Below are positions 53,194-62,140 of a stretch of 64,000 bases of DNA, one piece after another. The stretch's first letter is position 1. Every line of letters starts with the position of its first letter. The notes beneath the pieces were generated by a model that was not told where the DNA came from, did no database searches, and saw only the letters and a program-made list of their open reading frames with translations. The stretch is taken from the NCBI GenBank assembly GCA_963692465.1, contig OY829943.1, positions 1,178,001 to 1,242,000 of the forward strand, given 5' to 3'. The translations under genes and the position numbers were made by a program. Origin of the DNA: JAUZOB01 sp963692465. GTDB lineage: Bacteria; Bacteroidota; Bacteroidia; Bacteroidales; Prolixibacteraceae.

Positions 53194-54303
53194 TTACTTT
53201 ATTTTCACGGGAACAGACATTGATTTTTTCTTGATAAGCTTCGCTTGTAACCAGCCAGTCAGTTGTTTCTCAATGTATTTGTGACACAACATACCAAAAA
53301 GGATAATCATTGCGGTTGCCTCAAAAAAGAAAAGGGGTTGCCTGGTAAAATAGGCCAGTCCGATGGCTTTGAAGTAATCAGAAAAATAATTGATAATAAC
53401 CGGATGAACCAAATAGATGGAATACGACATATCACCCAGATAGACCAACGGCCGGGGCAACGTGAAATCGTATTTTTTATTAACCATGAGCACCAGAAAA
53501 ACCAGCGATCCACAACTCAACAGGGTAAAGATGGTCGGCTGAAGGGGCTCGGGATTAAAAAAGAAAATAAAGAAGAAAAACGCCAGCGATAGTCCCAATA
53601 ACGTAAATAGCAACTTCCCACTTTTTATCTGAAACTCCGAGAGATAAATCAGCCCGAAGACAACACCCGAAAGAAAAAGCAACAAAGTGGAATTGGTTAG
53701 GATATTCAAATATTGAAACGGATATTCATAGTATCGACTCGAGTCGAGTGAGACGTAACCATGATGAAGAAACGGGACTAAAAACACCATCACCCCGAAA
53801 AAGGTAAAAATGACATAATACCGGAATCGTTTAAAAAACAACGTGAACGCAAAGACGACATAAAACAGCATCTCATAATTAAGCGACCATCCAACGATTA
53901 ACGGGGGCATTCCGAAAGAAGAACCGGCATGATTCAAAAAGGACGGCTGAAACAATAGAGTCCTGATCAACAAGTCGGGTCGTTCAACAAAATAAAAAGA
54001 AAGAGTCCCGTCGGCTATCATCCAGAGAAGCGTCATTGAGTAGTAAAGCGGAACGATACGAATAATCCGCTTAATCATGAAGTCCCTCGCATAACCGAAA
54101 GTTCCATCATTCTTCTGCGTGGTAAAAACCATGATAAACCCGCTTATGATAAAAAATAGCGGAACGCCTACATCTCCATGACCGAACAACATTTCCCCCA
54201 ATTTGAAAGAAGGAAAGTTCAGCATCGTTTTCATGTGATAAAAGCAGACCATAATCGCTGCAAAACCACGCAACAGTTGTATTACCTCAATTCTTTTTCT
54301 CAT
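53194..54303 (-). CDS. Acyltransferase family 3 membrane protein
   Basis: 369 residues. Starts RIEVIQLLRGFAAIMVCFYH, the acyltransferase-3 signature with the catalytic-region Arg and His. VPLFFIISGFIMVF follows and about ten membrane helices span the rest, including SYSIYLVHPVIINY near the C terminus. Such proteins O-acetylate surface polysaccharides or lipids. It lies 82 bp after hisB but has its own -7 box, so it need not belong to the his operon. Confidence 0.93.
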   Translation of the reverse strand: MRKRIEVIQLLRGFAAIMVCFYHMKTMLNFPSFKLGEMLFGHGDVGVPLFFIISGFIMVFTTQKNDGTFGYARDFMIKRIIRIVPLYYSMTLLWMIADGTLSFYFVERPDLLIRTLLFQPSFLNHAGSSFGMPPLIVGWSLNYEMLFYVVFAFTLFFKRFRYYVIFTFFGVMVFLVPFLHHGYVSLDSSRYYEYPFQYLNILTNSTLLLFLSGVVFGLIYLSEFQIKSGKLLFTLLGLSLAFFFFIFFFNPEPLQPTIFTLLSCGSLVFLVLMVNKKYDFTLPRPLVYLGDMSYSIYLVHPVIINYFSDYFKAIGLAYFTRQPLFFFEATAMIILFGMLCHKYIEKQLTGWLQAKLIKKKSMSVPVKIK

Positions 54304-54336
54304 TCAGAATCCAAAACAATTATCTCATTCGGCCCG

Positions 54337-54344
54337 CAAAGATA
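54337..54344 (-). promoter_or_regulatory. Candidate -7 box (TATCTTTG) of the acyltransferase gene
   Basis: Exact TAnnTTTG match, 33 bp before the acyltransferase ATG. It overlaps one arm of a 12-bp inverted repeat (AAACAATTATCT, 54314-54325 with 54340-54351), which could also act as an operator or as the 3' hairpin of the his transcript. Confidence 0.5.
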
Positions 54345-54385
54345 ATTGTTTCGGACGGGATTCTCACATCAAAAAGAGAAAAGCG

Positions 54386-55513
54386 TTATAACAGTCCCTT
54401 GGTACTGGGAAGCTCAAAGCGATAAACATCACGCTTCACTGCCATCTTGATCGACCGGGCCAACGCTTTAAATATGCCTTCGATCTTATGATGCTCATTG
54501 GTCCCTTCTGCCTGGATATTCAAATTGCATTTCGCTGCGTCAGAGAACGATTTGAAGAAATGATAGAACATCTCTGTTGGCATCTCTCCTACTTTCTCCC
54601 GCGTAAATTCCGCTTTCCACACCAACCATGGGCGGCCACCAAAGTCGAGTGCCACTTGTGCCAGACAGTCATCCATCGGCAGACAATAGCCATAGCGTTC
54701 AATGCCCCGTTTGTTACCCAGCGCCTTATAAAAAGCTTCACCAAGGGCAAGAGCTGTATCTTCGATGGTGTGATGTTCATCAACCTCCAGGTCCCCTTTC
54801 ACCGTGACAGTCAGGTCGCAGCCGGAGTGACGGGCAATCTGATCGAGCATGTGGTCAAAAAAGCCAAGTCCGGTATGGATGTCTCCTTTGCCGGTTCCGT
54901 CGATATTCAGGAAGATATGAATGTCGGTTTCGGCAGTCGTCCTGACCACTGTGGCAGTTCGTTCGCCGGCAAGCAGATATTCATAGATTTTATCCCAGCT
55001 GGAATCGACCAGCAAACACAGGTCGTCGAGGCCGGCTACTTTGAGCATCGACCAGCCTTCTTCGCGCTCATGCAGAAAGATAGCTTTTGATCCGAGATTT
55101 CGGGCCATCTCCATATCCGTCATCCGGTCGCCGATAACAATCGAATCTGCCAGATTATAATCTCCTTCCAGATATTGTGTCAGCATTCCGGTCCGGGGTT
55201 TACGTGTCGGAGCATTATCGGCAGGCAAGGAACGGTCAACATGAATAGCATCAAAGACAATGCCTTCTCCTTCGAAAGTCTTCAGCATCTTATTCTGTGC
55301 CGGCCAATAGGTCTCTTCGGGAAAAGACTCCGTTCCCAGTCCGTCCTGGTTAGTAACCATGACCAGTTCGTAGTCCAGATTCTTTCTGATCTGGTAAAGG
55401 TTGCGGATAACGCCCGGATAGAATTCCAGTTTCTCCAGTGAGTCGAGCTGTAAATCAATAGGCGGTTCAATAACGAGCGTTCCATCCCGGTCTATAAATA
55501 ATACTTTTTTCAT
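54386..55513 (-). CDS. hisB: Histidinol-phosphatase / imidazoleglycerol-phosphate dehydratase
   Basis: 375 residues, a fusion catalysing two histidine steps. The N-terminal HAD phosphatase (about 1-165) has VLFIDRDGTLVIEPP and SIVIGDRMTDMEMARNLG. The C-terminal dehydratase (about 180-375) has the two metal-binding repeats, DLEVDEHHTIEDTALALGEA and EGTNEHHKIEGIFKALA. This is the bifunctional form known from enterobacteria and many Bacteroidota. Last gene of hisGDCB, 8 bp after hisC. Confidence 0.97.
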   Translation of the reverse strand: MKKVLFIDRDGTLVIEPPIDLQLDSLEKLEFYPGVIRNLYQIRKNLDYELVMVTNQDGLGTESFPEETYWPAQNKMLKTFEGEGIVFDAIHVDRSLPADNAPTRKPRTGMLTQYLEGDYNLADSIVIGDRMTDMEMARNLGSKAIFLHEREEGWSMLKVAGLDDLCLLVDSSWDKIYEYLLAGERTATVVRTTAETDIHIFLNIDGTGKGDIHTGLGFFDHMLDQIARHSGCDLTVTVKGDLEVDEHHTIEDTALALGEAFYKALGNKRGIERYGYCLPMDDCLAQVALDFGGRPWLVWKAEFTREKVGEMPTEMFYHFFKSFSDAAKCNLNIQAEGTNEHHKIEGIFKALARSIKMAVKRDVYRFELPSTKGLL

Positions 55514-55521
55514 GACGAATT

Positions 55522-56562
55522 TTAGGATTGGGAAAACTTCCCGAGTGAATGAATTAAATGCTGATTTTCATTGGATGAGCCCACCGTAATACGCAGACAG
55601 TTATCGCATAGCTGTATCTTAGACCGATCACGGACAATGACTTTCGAATGGACCAGATATTCATAAACGGCACGGGCATCGTCTATCCGCACTAATAAGA
55701 AATTCGAGTCGGACGGATATACTTCTTTTACAATGTCAAGAGCCGAGAGTTGTCCGGCAAGAACCTGTCGCTCGCGCAACAAAATATCGACCCAGCTATT
55801 CTTGCGTGATTCTTGTTTGATCTGGCGCAATGCTTCACGAAGTGTAAGGACATTGATATTGTAAGGATATTTTATTTTGCTCAGCACGGCAATGATGTCA
55901 GACGATGCAAAAGCCATTCCCAATCGCACGCCGGCCATTCCCCAAGCTTTCGAAAATGTTTGCAGAATAATGAGATTCGGAAAACTGGAAAGTGAAGGAA
56001 GCAGCGACTTATCCTGACAGAAATCGATATAGGCTTCATCGACAATGACGATGCCGTCAAAAGATTGCAGTATCCGGACTATCTCCTGTCGACCAAGAGC
56101 ATTGCCCGACGGATTGTTGGGTGAACACATAAAAATCAACCGGGTATTAGCATCCGTTGCATTGAGAACCCGATCGACATCAAGGGTAAAATCTTCCTTC
56201 AAGGGCACCTCACGGTACTCCACATCGTTGATGTCGGCTGCAACCCTATACATTCCATACGTCGGGGTGATGGCTACCACATTGTTCTGTCCCGGCTCGC
56301 AAAAAGCCCGATAGACCAGGTCGATGGCTTCATCGCTCCCGTTACCGAGGAAGATATCTGCCGGAGCAACACCTTTGACCTTACCAATCTGCTCTTTTAA
56401 TTCAAGTTGACGGGGGTCGGGATAACGGTTAAACGGAGCATTAAACGGATTCTCGTTGGCATCAAGAAAAACAGCTGCTTCGCCCGAATATTCATCGCGT
56501 GCCGATGAGTAGGGTTTCAGTTTCAGTATGTTTTTCCGGACCAGCTTATTGAGTTCAAACAT
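55522..56562 (-). CDS. hisC: Histidinol-phosphate aminotransferase
   Basis: 346 residues, class II PLP aminotransferase. N-terminal LKPYSSARDEYSG and FLDANENPFN, the PLP Lys in LQTFSKAWGMAGVRLGMA, and the C-terminal Arg motif LRITVGSSNENQ. It turns imidazole acetol phosphate into histidinol phosphate. 20 bp after hisD, 8 bp before hisB. Confidence 0.97.
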   Translation of the reverse strand: MFELNKLVRKNILKLKPYSSARDEYSGEAAVFLDANENPFNAPFNRYPDPRQLELKEQIGKVKGVAPADIFLGNGSDEAIDLVYRAFCEPGQNNVVAITPTYGMYRVAADINDVEYREVPLKEDFTLDVDRVLNATDANTRLIFMCSPNNPSGNALGRQEIVRILQSFDGIVIVDEAYIDFCQDKSLLPSLSSFPNLIILQTFSKAWGMAGVRLGMAFASSDIIAVLSKIKYPYNINVLTLREALRQIKQESRKNSWVDILLRERQVLAGQLSALDIVKEVYPSDSNFLLVRIDDARAVYEYLVHSKVIVRDRSKIQLCDNCLRITVGSSNENQHLIHSLGKFSQS

Positions 56563-56582
56563 GGATTCTTTTTTAAACCGGG

Positions 56583-57872
56583 TTATACATTACGAAGTTT
56601 ATTAAGTCGGAGCGTAACGGCATTACGATGAGCAAATAACTCTTCGGCTTCTGCCATGGTTTCGATAACCGGCCCTAACGTGAGTAGTCCGTTGGCTGAG
56701 ATCTCCTGATAGGTGATTTTCTTCATGAAACTATCGAGGTTGACTCCACTGAAAGCAAGAGCCCAGCCATTGGTCGGAAGCGTATGATTGGTCCCGGAAG
56801 CATAATCGCCCGCACTCTCAGGAGAATAATTTCCAAGAAAGACCGAGCCGGCATTCACAATCCGCTCAGCCACTTCGGCATAACCTGACAGTGAAAGGAT
56901 GAGATGTTCCGGTGCATACTGATTGGCCAGGTCGATCATCTCGTCCCGACTTTTCAGGACAAAGACCCGACTGTTATCCAGTGCTTTGGTTGCAATTTCT
57001 TTTCGGGGCAAAAGCTGAAGCTGACGATCAATCTCTTTCTGAACAGCTCCGACCAGGACCTCACTATTCGTTATCAGAATAACCTGACTGTCGGGACCGT
57101 GTTCGGCCTGCGAGAGCAAGTCGGCTGCGACAAAAGCGGCGTTAGCCGAATCATCAGCCATCACGGCAACTTCCGAAGGACCTGCCGGCATGTCGATTGC
57201 CACGGTCGTCAGTCCGATTTGTTGTTTGGCCGCCATCACATATTGGTTACCGGGGCCAAATATTTTATAAACTTTAGGCACCGTCTCCGTCCCATAAGCC
57301 ATAGCTCCGATAGCCTGAACCCCACCGATTTTAAAGATTTCGGTGACTCCGGCCAGGCGGGCAGCAAACAGGATTGCGGGGTTGATATTGCCCTCCCGAT
57401 CGGGGGGCGAACAAAGTACAATCTTTTTGCATCCTGCAATCCGTGCCGGAATGGCAAGCATCAACACTGTTGAAAAAAGAGGAGCTGACCCACCCGGGAT
57501 ATAAAGTCCGACCCGTTCAATGGGGACGGCCTTCTGCCAGCAACGAACGCCGGGAACCGTTTCGACAAAGACTTCTGCCGGACGTTGTGCTTCATGAAAC
57601 TGCCGGATATTTCGGGCTGCCGTTTCAATGGCTTTTTTCAACCGCTCATCAAGGGTCGCCTCTGCGGCATCAATCTCAGTAGCCTCTACCTGAATGGAGG
57701 CCGGTTCTGCTTTATCAAACAACCGGGTATATTTTCGGACAGCTTCATCGCCTTCCTGACGGACCGCATCAAGAACCTGCGCTACCGTAGCATTTAATTT
57801 AGAGTGATCCATCGTGGGCCGGGTTAATAATCCGCCCCATTCTTTCCGCTCCGGATATTGAAATATCTGCAT
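56583..57872 (-). CDS. hisD: Histidinol dehydrogenase
   Basis: 429 residues. It oxidises L-histidinol to histidine in two NAD-dependent steps. Motifs: VPIERVGLYIPGGSAPLFS, GNQYVMAAKQQIG, DMPAGPSEVAVMAD, LLSQAEHGPDSQVILI with zinc ligands, and the C-terminal NHTLPTNGWALAFSGV. 15 bp after hisG and 20 bp before hisC. Confidence 0.98.
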   Translation of the reverse strand: MQIFQYPERKEWGGLLTRPTMDHSKLNATVAQVLDAVRQEGDEAVRKYTRLFDKAEPASIQVEATEIDAAEATLDERLKKAIETAARNIRQFHEAQRPAEVFVETVPGVRCWQKAVPIERVGLYIPGGSAPLFSTVLMLAIPARIAGCKKIVLCSPPDREGNINPAILFAARLAGVTEIFKIGGVQAIGAMAYGTETVPKVYKIFGPGNQYVMAAKQQIGLTTVAIDMPAGPSEVAVMADDSANAAFVAADLLSQAEHGPDSQVILITNSEVLVGAVQKEIDRQLQLLPRKEIATKALDNSRVFVLKSRDEMIDLANQYAPEHLILSLSGYAEVAERIVNAGSVFLGNYSPESAGDYASGTNHTLPTNGWALAFSGVNLDSFMKKITYQEISANGLLTLGPVIETMAEAEELFAHRNAVTLRLNKLRNV

Positions 57873-57887
57873 AGTTTCCGTTTTTTA

Positions 57888-58748
57888 CTAAAAAATCATA
57901 TTTTCGATCGGAAGGATCAGTATCCCCTGTGCACCGGCAGCTTTCAACTTACCTATTTTTTCCCAAAAATCTTTTTCCTCAATAACCGAATGAACCGAGT
58001 TCCAGCCTTTCTCTGCCAAAGGTAATACGGTTGGACTTTTCATGCCGGGTAAAAGAGCAATAATTTCATCAAGTTTTTCACTCGGAGCATTCAGTAGAAT
58101 ATATTTCTTTCCTTGTGATCGTTCAATTGATTCGATACGGAAAAGTAATTCATCAAGGATGGCTTTCTTCTCAGCTGAGAGTCCGGGAGTCGCAACCAAT
58201 ACGGCTTCCGAATCAGCAACGACTTCAACTTCTTTGAGTCCGTTGCTAACCAGCGTACTTCCCGAACTGACAATATCGAAGATGGCATCGGCAATCCCAA
58301 TTGCAGGAGCAATCTCAACCGAGCCGGTAATCAAATGAATCTCGGCATTAATTTTTTTCTTTTTCAGAAAATCGGTCAGGATGCCGGGATAAGAAGTCGC
58401 AATCTTTTTCCCTTCGAAATATTCAGGACCGGTATAATCTTCTGATTTAGGAATAGCCAGCGACAGACGGCATTTTCCAAATCCAAGATACCGGATAATC
58501 TCTAGTTTGCTTTTCTTCTCCAACACCTCATTCAGTCCGACGATTCCTACATCGGCCACTCCGTCTGCCACCGTTTGCGGAATATCGTCATCACGCAGGT
58601 AGAGGACCTCAAGGGGATAGTTACTCGATCCGGCAATCAGTTTCCGTTTGCCTTCGCTCAGGTTGATACCAGCTTCCTGTATCAACTTTAATGAATCTTC
58701 GTTCAGACGCCCTTTGGTCTGTACGGCTACTCTAATTTTTGTTTCCAT
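57888..58748 (-). CDS. hisG: ATP phosphoribosyltransferase (long form)
   Basis: 286 residues from ATG 58748. A longer frame starting GTG at 58775 is rejected because it begins inside the attenuator hairpin. First step of histidine synthesis: ATP plus PRPP to phosphoribosyl-ATP. The catalytic domains (about 1-210) include VAVQTKGRLNEDSLKLIQ and ADAIFDIVSSGSTLVSNGL, the PRPP loop. The C-terminal 75 residues are the ACT-like regulatory domain of the long HisG, so feedback inhibition by histidine is expected and HisZ is not needed. Confidence 0.97.
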   Translation of the reverse strand: METKIRVAVQTKGRLNEDSLKLIQEAGINLSEGKRKLIAGSSNYPLEVLYLRDDDIPQTVADGVADVGIVGLNEVLEKKSKLEIIRYLGFGKCRLSLAIPKSEDYTGPEYFEGKKIATSYPGILTDFLKKKKINAEIHLITGSVEIAPAIGIADAIFDIVSSGSTLVSNGLKEVEVVADSEAVLVATPGLSAEKKAILDELLFRIESIERSQGKKYILLNAPSEKLDEIIALLPGMKSPTVLPLAEKGWNSVHSVIEEKDFWEKIGKLKAAGAQGILILPIENMIF

Positions 58749-58762
58749 AGTATAAGCATAAA

Positions 58763-58796
58763 AAAAGAGGCTCACCTGTTGTGGTAAGCCTCTTTT
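58763..58796 (-). terminator. his attenuator terminator hairpin
   Basis: On the minus strand AAAAGAGGCTTACC pairs with GGTGAGCCTCTTTT (one mismatch), followed by Ts. It ends about 15 bp before the hisG ATG. The 5' arm GCTTACC (58789-58783) can instead pair with GGTAGGC (58845-58839) in the leader, seven pairs with one G-U, a ready-made antiterminator. Confidence 0.88.
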
Positions 58797-58830
58797 CGGA
58801 TTAATATCTTTTATTTCTATACAGACATGA

Positions 58831-58896
58831 TCACGACCGCCTACCCTCGGGGATAAGAAAAAAATGATGATCGTGATGATGAAGTCTGTTAATCAT
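58831..58896 (-). CDS. hisL: his operon leader peptide with clustered His codons
   Basis: A 21-codon frame reading MINRLHHHDHHFFLIPEGR then Arg-Ser-stop; codons 6-8, 10 and 11 are His. It lies directly upstream of the hairpin before hisG. In the RNA, CAGAC plus AUCACGA around the His codons can pair with UCGUGAU plus GUCUG after them, so a translating or stalled ribosome would change the fold. Low charged tRNA-His should stall ribosomes in the His run and let hisGDCB be read. A promoter is not certain: TATAATTG with a CTTG 21 bp upstream (58.92-58.95 kb) is a weak candidate. Confidence 0.9.
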   Translation of the reverse strand: MINRLHHHDHHFFLIPEGRRS

Positions 58897-59040
58897 GTTT
58901 TCTAAATGTATTCTGCAATTATAGTAATAATTTGGCATTAGATGCAAGCATTCTGCGTTAATTTAAAATTAAACATTCGCCGAATGCTCGTTTTGAGTAA
59001 AAAGAATAACTCCGGTTCCGGAGTCGGAAGATGAAAGATC

Positions 59041-60189
59041 TTACTCAAATATATCTTTCATCTTTTCAAAAAAAGAGCGATCCTGATTACTCGGATTAGC
59101 GGGAAAATTAGGCATATCCTCCAGTTTCTCAAGAAGTTTCTTCTCATCCGAATTGAGCTTACGGGGAATCCACACATGAATTTTGACCAGCAAATCGCCT
59201 TTCCCATATCCGTTAACATCGGGAATTCCTTTTCCACGAAGGCGAAGGATCTTCTCCGGTTGTGTTCCTGCCTCGATTTTAACTTTCACTTTACTATCAA
59301 CGGTAGGAATCTCAACCGTCGTTCCCAGTGCCATCTGAGGGAAGCTAAGATATAAGTTATATATCAGGTCGTTTTCGTCACGAATCAGATCGGGATGTTT
59401 TTCTTCCTGAATAAGTACCAATAAATCACCGGAAACACCACCACGACGAGCTGCATTTCCTTTTCCGTTGACATTAAGTTGCATGCCTTCGCCAACACCG
59501 GCCGGGATACGGATACTGATGACTTCTTCTCCGCGGACAACGCCTTCACCCTGACAACTGGTACATTTACTGGTGATAATATGCCCCTCTCCATGACAGG
59601 TAGGGCAAACCTGAGCCGTTTGCATCTGTCCGAGCAACGTATTGGTAATACGCGTTACACGACCGGCCCCATGACAAGTACTACAAGTACTGTAAGAGGA
59701 ACCATGCTGTGCTCCCGTGCCACCACAGACACTGCATTTAACGTATTTATTAACCTTGATTTTCTTCTCGACACCAAAAACAATCTCTTCCAGAGTCAGG
59801 CGGACTTTAACACGTAAATCAGAACCACGGTTTACATGCTCCTGTTGACGGCCTCCACCGCCAAAGCCTCCGAAACCGCTAAATCCTCCGCCAAAGACGT
59901 CACCGAACATGGAGAAAATATCATCCATTGACATGTTCTGTCCGCTAAAACCACCTTGATTTCCTCCAAGGCCTGATTCGCCATATTGATCGTAACGTTG
60001 TTTCTTTTCCGGGCTACTCAGTATCTCATAAGCCTCTGCTGCTTCTTTGAATTTCTCTTCAGCGGCCTTATTCCCCGGATTTTTATCGGGATGATACTGA
60101 ATCGCTTTTTTACGGTAAGCTTTTTTTATTTCTTCAGGAGAAGCATCCCTGCTTACTCCCAGCACTTCATAAAAATCTCTTTTAGCCAT
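59041..60189 (-). CDS. dnaJ: Chaperone DnaJ (type I Hsp40)
   Basis: 382 residues. J-domain with the HPD motif (33-35) in QYHPDKNPGN, then a G/F-rich linker (FGGGFSGFGGFGGGG). Four zinc-binding CxxCxGxG repeats follow (CSVCGGTG, CSTCHGAG, CPTCHGEG, CTSCQGEG; about 148-205), then two beta-barrel substrate domains. It stimulates DnaK ATPase and hands over unfolded proteins. 28 bp after grpE on the same strand, an expected heat-shock pair; dnaK is not in the window. Confidence 0.98.
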   Translation of the reverse strand: MAKRDFYEVLGVSRDASPEEIKKAYRKKAIQYHPDKNPGNKAAEEKFKEAAEAYEILSSPEKKQRYDQYGESGLGGNQGGFSGQNMSMDDIFSMFGDVFGGGFSGFGGFGGGGRQQEHVNRGSDLRVKVRLTLEEIVFGVEKKIKVNKYVKCSVCGGTGAQHGSSYSTCSTCHGAGRVTRITNTLLGQMQTAQVCPTCHGEGHIITSKCTSCQGEGVVRGEEVISIRIPAGVGEGMQLNVNGKGNAARRGGVSGDLLVLIQEEKHPDLIRDENDLIYNLYLSFPQMALGTTVEIPTVDSKVKVKIEAGTQPEKILRLRGKGIPDVNGYGKGDLLVKIHVWIPRKLNSDEKKLLEKLEDMPNFPANPSNQDRSFFEKMKDIFE

Positions 60190-60217
60190 TATCTCGCTAG
60201 TTCTGGATTATTAAGGA

Positions 60218-60880
60218 TTACTCCCCTACAACAACTTTTGCAAATCGAATTACTTTTTCATTGAGCAGATATCCTTTTTGGACAACGTCAATAACCTTCC
60301 CTTTTTGTTCTTCGGTAGGGGCCGGTATTTTCGTCAATGCTTCATGAATATCCGTATTAAAATCCTGATCTGCAGCTGCAATTTCAGAGATTCCGTTTTG
60401 CTTCAGAAAATCGCAAAACTTATTATAAATCAAGTCCACGCCATCACGCACTGCGTCAAGGCTGGCCGTATCTCCCTGCATGGATTTCCGGGCTCTTTCA
60501 AAATCGTCAATAACAGGCAGTAGACTTGTCAGGGTACTTTCACCGGCTGTTTTAATCAGGTCTGTTTTTTCACGGAAGGTCCTTTTACGATAATTATCAA
60601 ACTCTGCAGACAGCCGAAGGTATTTATCTTTCTGTTCTTCGATCTCTTTTTGGAGTTCTTCTAATTTTTTTTCAAGTTCCTTCTGATGATCCTCTTTTTT
60701 GTGCCGGTGTATTTTTTTATCGTCTGCCTTATGATCTGTTTCTTCTCCAAGAGCTTCCTCTGAAACTTCTTTTTCTTCCTTTTCTTTAGACTCTTTCGAT
60801 GATTTATTCTCTTTTTGCTCCTGTACTTCAGGATTTATAATTTCTTTATCTTCTTTCTGCGTTTTTTTTGCACTCTCCAT
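60218..60880 (-). CDS. grpE: Nucleotide exchange factor GrpE
   Basis: 220 residues. The first 100 are a highly charged Lys/Glu coiled-coil-rich tail (EKENKSSKESKEKEEKEVSE), longer than average. The GrpE core follows with KDKYLRLSAEFDNYRKRT, FLKQNGI, and the C-terminal EVVGKGYLLNEKVI-like stretch VVQKGYLLNEKVIRFAKVVV. It releases ADP from DnaK. First gene of grpE-dnaJ, with an exact -7 box 114 bp upstream. No CIRCE element seen. Confidence 0.96.
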   Translation of the reverse strand: MESAKKTQKEDKEIINPEVQEQKENKSSKESKEKEEKEVSEEALGEETDHKADDKKIHRHKKEDHQKELEKKLEELQKEIEEQKDKYLRLSAEFDNYRKRTFREKTDLIKTAGESTLTSLLPVIDDFERARKSMQGDTASLDAVRDGVDLIYNKFCDFLKQNGISEIAAADQDFNTDIHEALTKIPAPTEEQKGKVIDVVQKGYLLNEKVIRFAKVVVGE

Positions 60881-60994
60881 AGCAATATCTTATTGAATGA
60901 TTAAAATCGGCATTTTTATAACACAAAAATTTTGCCAGAAAATTCCAATAAGACAATATGTCACATCATCGGGACAACTTCTGACAAAACTCTG

Positions 60995-61002
60995 CAAAGG
61001 TA
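60995..61002 (-). promoter_or_regulatory. Candidate -7 box (TACCTTTG) of grpE-dnaJ
   Basis: Exact TAnnTTTG match, 114 bp before the grpE ATG, giving a leader of about 105 nt. No -33 box at normal spacing. Confidence 0.5.
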
Positions 61003-61105
61003 ACATTTTTTAATCGGTCACCCCCGACGTGTCAGTGACTTTTAGTATCTTGCATCCGTTATTAACCTTTAAACATCAATTGTTTTACGTAAACAACAAA
61101 GGAAG

Positions 61106-62023
61106 ATGAAAAAAATTATTTTGCTGCTTTTAGCTGTTTCCCTTTATTCTTTTGCTTTTTCAGCACAGAAAAGCGAAATACAGCTCAACCTTACAAACGG
61201 CAATTCGTACAAACTTTTACAGAAGACCACTCAGGTTCTGACCCAGACTGTTATGGGAAACGACATGGCTATCAGGAGCGAAGTATCAGAACTCTATGTT
61301 TTTCACGTTCTGGAGGCAACAGACCATGACTATCTGTTTGAAGTAACCCCTACACAGTTAAAAGTAAGGATCATTACTCCAATGTCGGTTATCAGTTTTG
61401 ATTCAGAGCACCCAACCACAAACGATGATATTTCAAAAGTTCTGTCTCAGGTTATCGGTAAATCATTTCAGTCAAGAGTCAGTAAATCCGGCCAGGTTAC
61501 AGAGATCAAAGGGGCTGATGAAATCATCAACGGTATCCTCAACGGAACAACCGGCTTGGATGACCAGACAAAAGATCAGATCAAACAACAGCTCAGCCAA
61601 TTTAACGGAGCAGATGCCGTTAAAGGAAATATGGAAACTTTTTTCTCCTTTCTCCCACCCAAAAGTGTAAAACCGGGTGACAACTGGAAGACGGAATCTT
61701 CTCTTGCCGAATTTCCAATCAGTATAAAGAACACTTGGACACTCCAATCCGAAGATGCTTCGTCGGTTGCTATTTCAGGAAAATCGTCTATTGAGTCAAA
61801 AGGGGAAACAACAAAAATCATGGGATTCGAGGCAAAGGTCTCTGTCTCGGGCGACAAGACTTCTTCTTTTACGCTCAACAATAAAACAGGATGGATCCGG
61901 GAAGCTAAATCAAATCTGCTTCTGAGCGGCAAAGTTATTATTCCTAAAAATGAGCAGGTAGCTGAAGACATGGAGGTACCTGTTTCACTAAAAGATGACG
62001 TAACAATTTCGGCGGTCGAATAA
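61106..62023 (+). CDS. Secreted protein of unknown function (DUF6263-like)
   Basis: 305 residues with a signal peptide (about 1-20, ending SFAFSAQ). The mature protein is beta-rich: NGNSYKLLQKTTQVLTQTVMGND, then ISKVLSQVIGKSFQSRVSKSGQV and the hinge FFSFLPPKSVKPGDNWKTE. This recalls DUF6263, a family of uncharacterised periplasmic proteins, but from memory only. No lipobox, no catalytic motif. It is monocistronic, divergent from grpE and convergent with murA. Confidence 0.8.
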   Translation: MKKIILLLLAVSLYSFAFSAQKSEIQLNLTNGNSYKLLQKTTQVLTQTVMGNDMAIRSEVSELYVFHVLEATDHDYLFEVTPTQLKVRIITPMSVISFDSEHPTTNDDISKVLSQVIGKSFQSRVSKSGQVTEIKGADEIINGILNGTTGLDDQTKDQIKQQLSQFNGADAVKGNMETFFSFLPPKSVKPGDNWKTESSLAEFPISIKNTWTLQSEDASSVAISGKSSIESKGETTKIMGFEAKVSVSGDKTSSFTLNNKTGWIREAKSNLLLSGKVIIPKNEQVAEDMEVPVSLKDDVTISAVE

Positions 62024-62080
62024 GCAGTTTGCTCCTAAAAAAACGAAATCAATCCGACTGATAAAAAAGGTCACAGAGAC

Positions 62081-62117
62081 AAGAAAGGGGAAATGCTCAA
62101 CGCATTTCCCCTTTCTT
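62081..62117. terminator. Bidirectional terminator between the DUF protein and murA
   Basis: Perfect 16-bp inverted repeat AAGAAAGGGGAAATGC with loop TCAAC; T-rich flanks on both strands. It sits between convergent genes. Confidence 0.88.
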
Positions 62118-62140
62118 TATGTTGACAGAACAACTCGTTT

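Noticed and set aside
53005..53223. 72-codon plus-strand frame over the 11-bp repeats
   Set aside because: Its first third is translated repeat DNA, it overlaps the end of the acyltransferase gene on the other strand, and it has no family features.
54488..55090. 200-codon plus-strand frame opposite hisB
   Set aside because: Antisense shadow of hisB; no start context or family motif.
56904..57473. 189-codon plus-strand frame opposite hisD
   Set aside because: Antisense shadow of hisD; no recognisable protein features.
58749..58775. N-terminal extension of hisG starting at GTG 58775
   Set aside because: It begins inside the attenuator hairpin, the added residues are not part of the family, and ATG 58748 matches the usual HisG start.
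60881..61105. Possible CIRCE heat-shock operator before grpE
   Set aside because: No TTAGCACTC-N9-GAGTGCTAA-like inverted repeat is present; only a housekeeping-type -7 box is seen.
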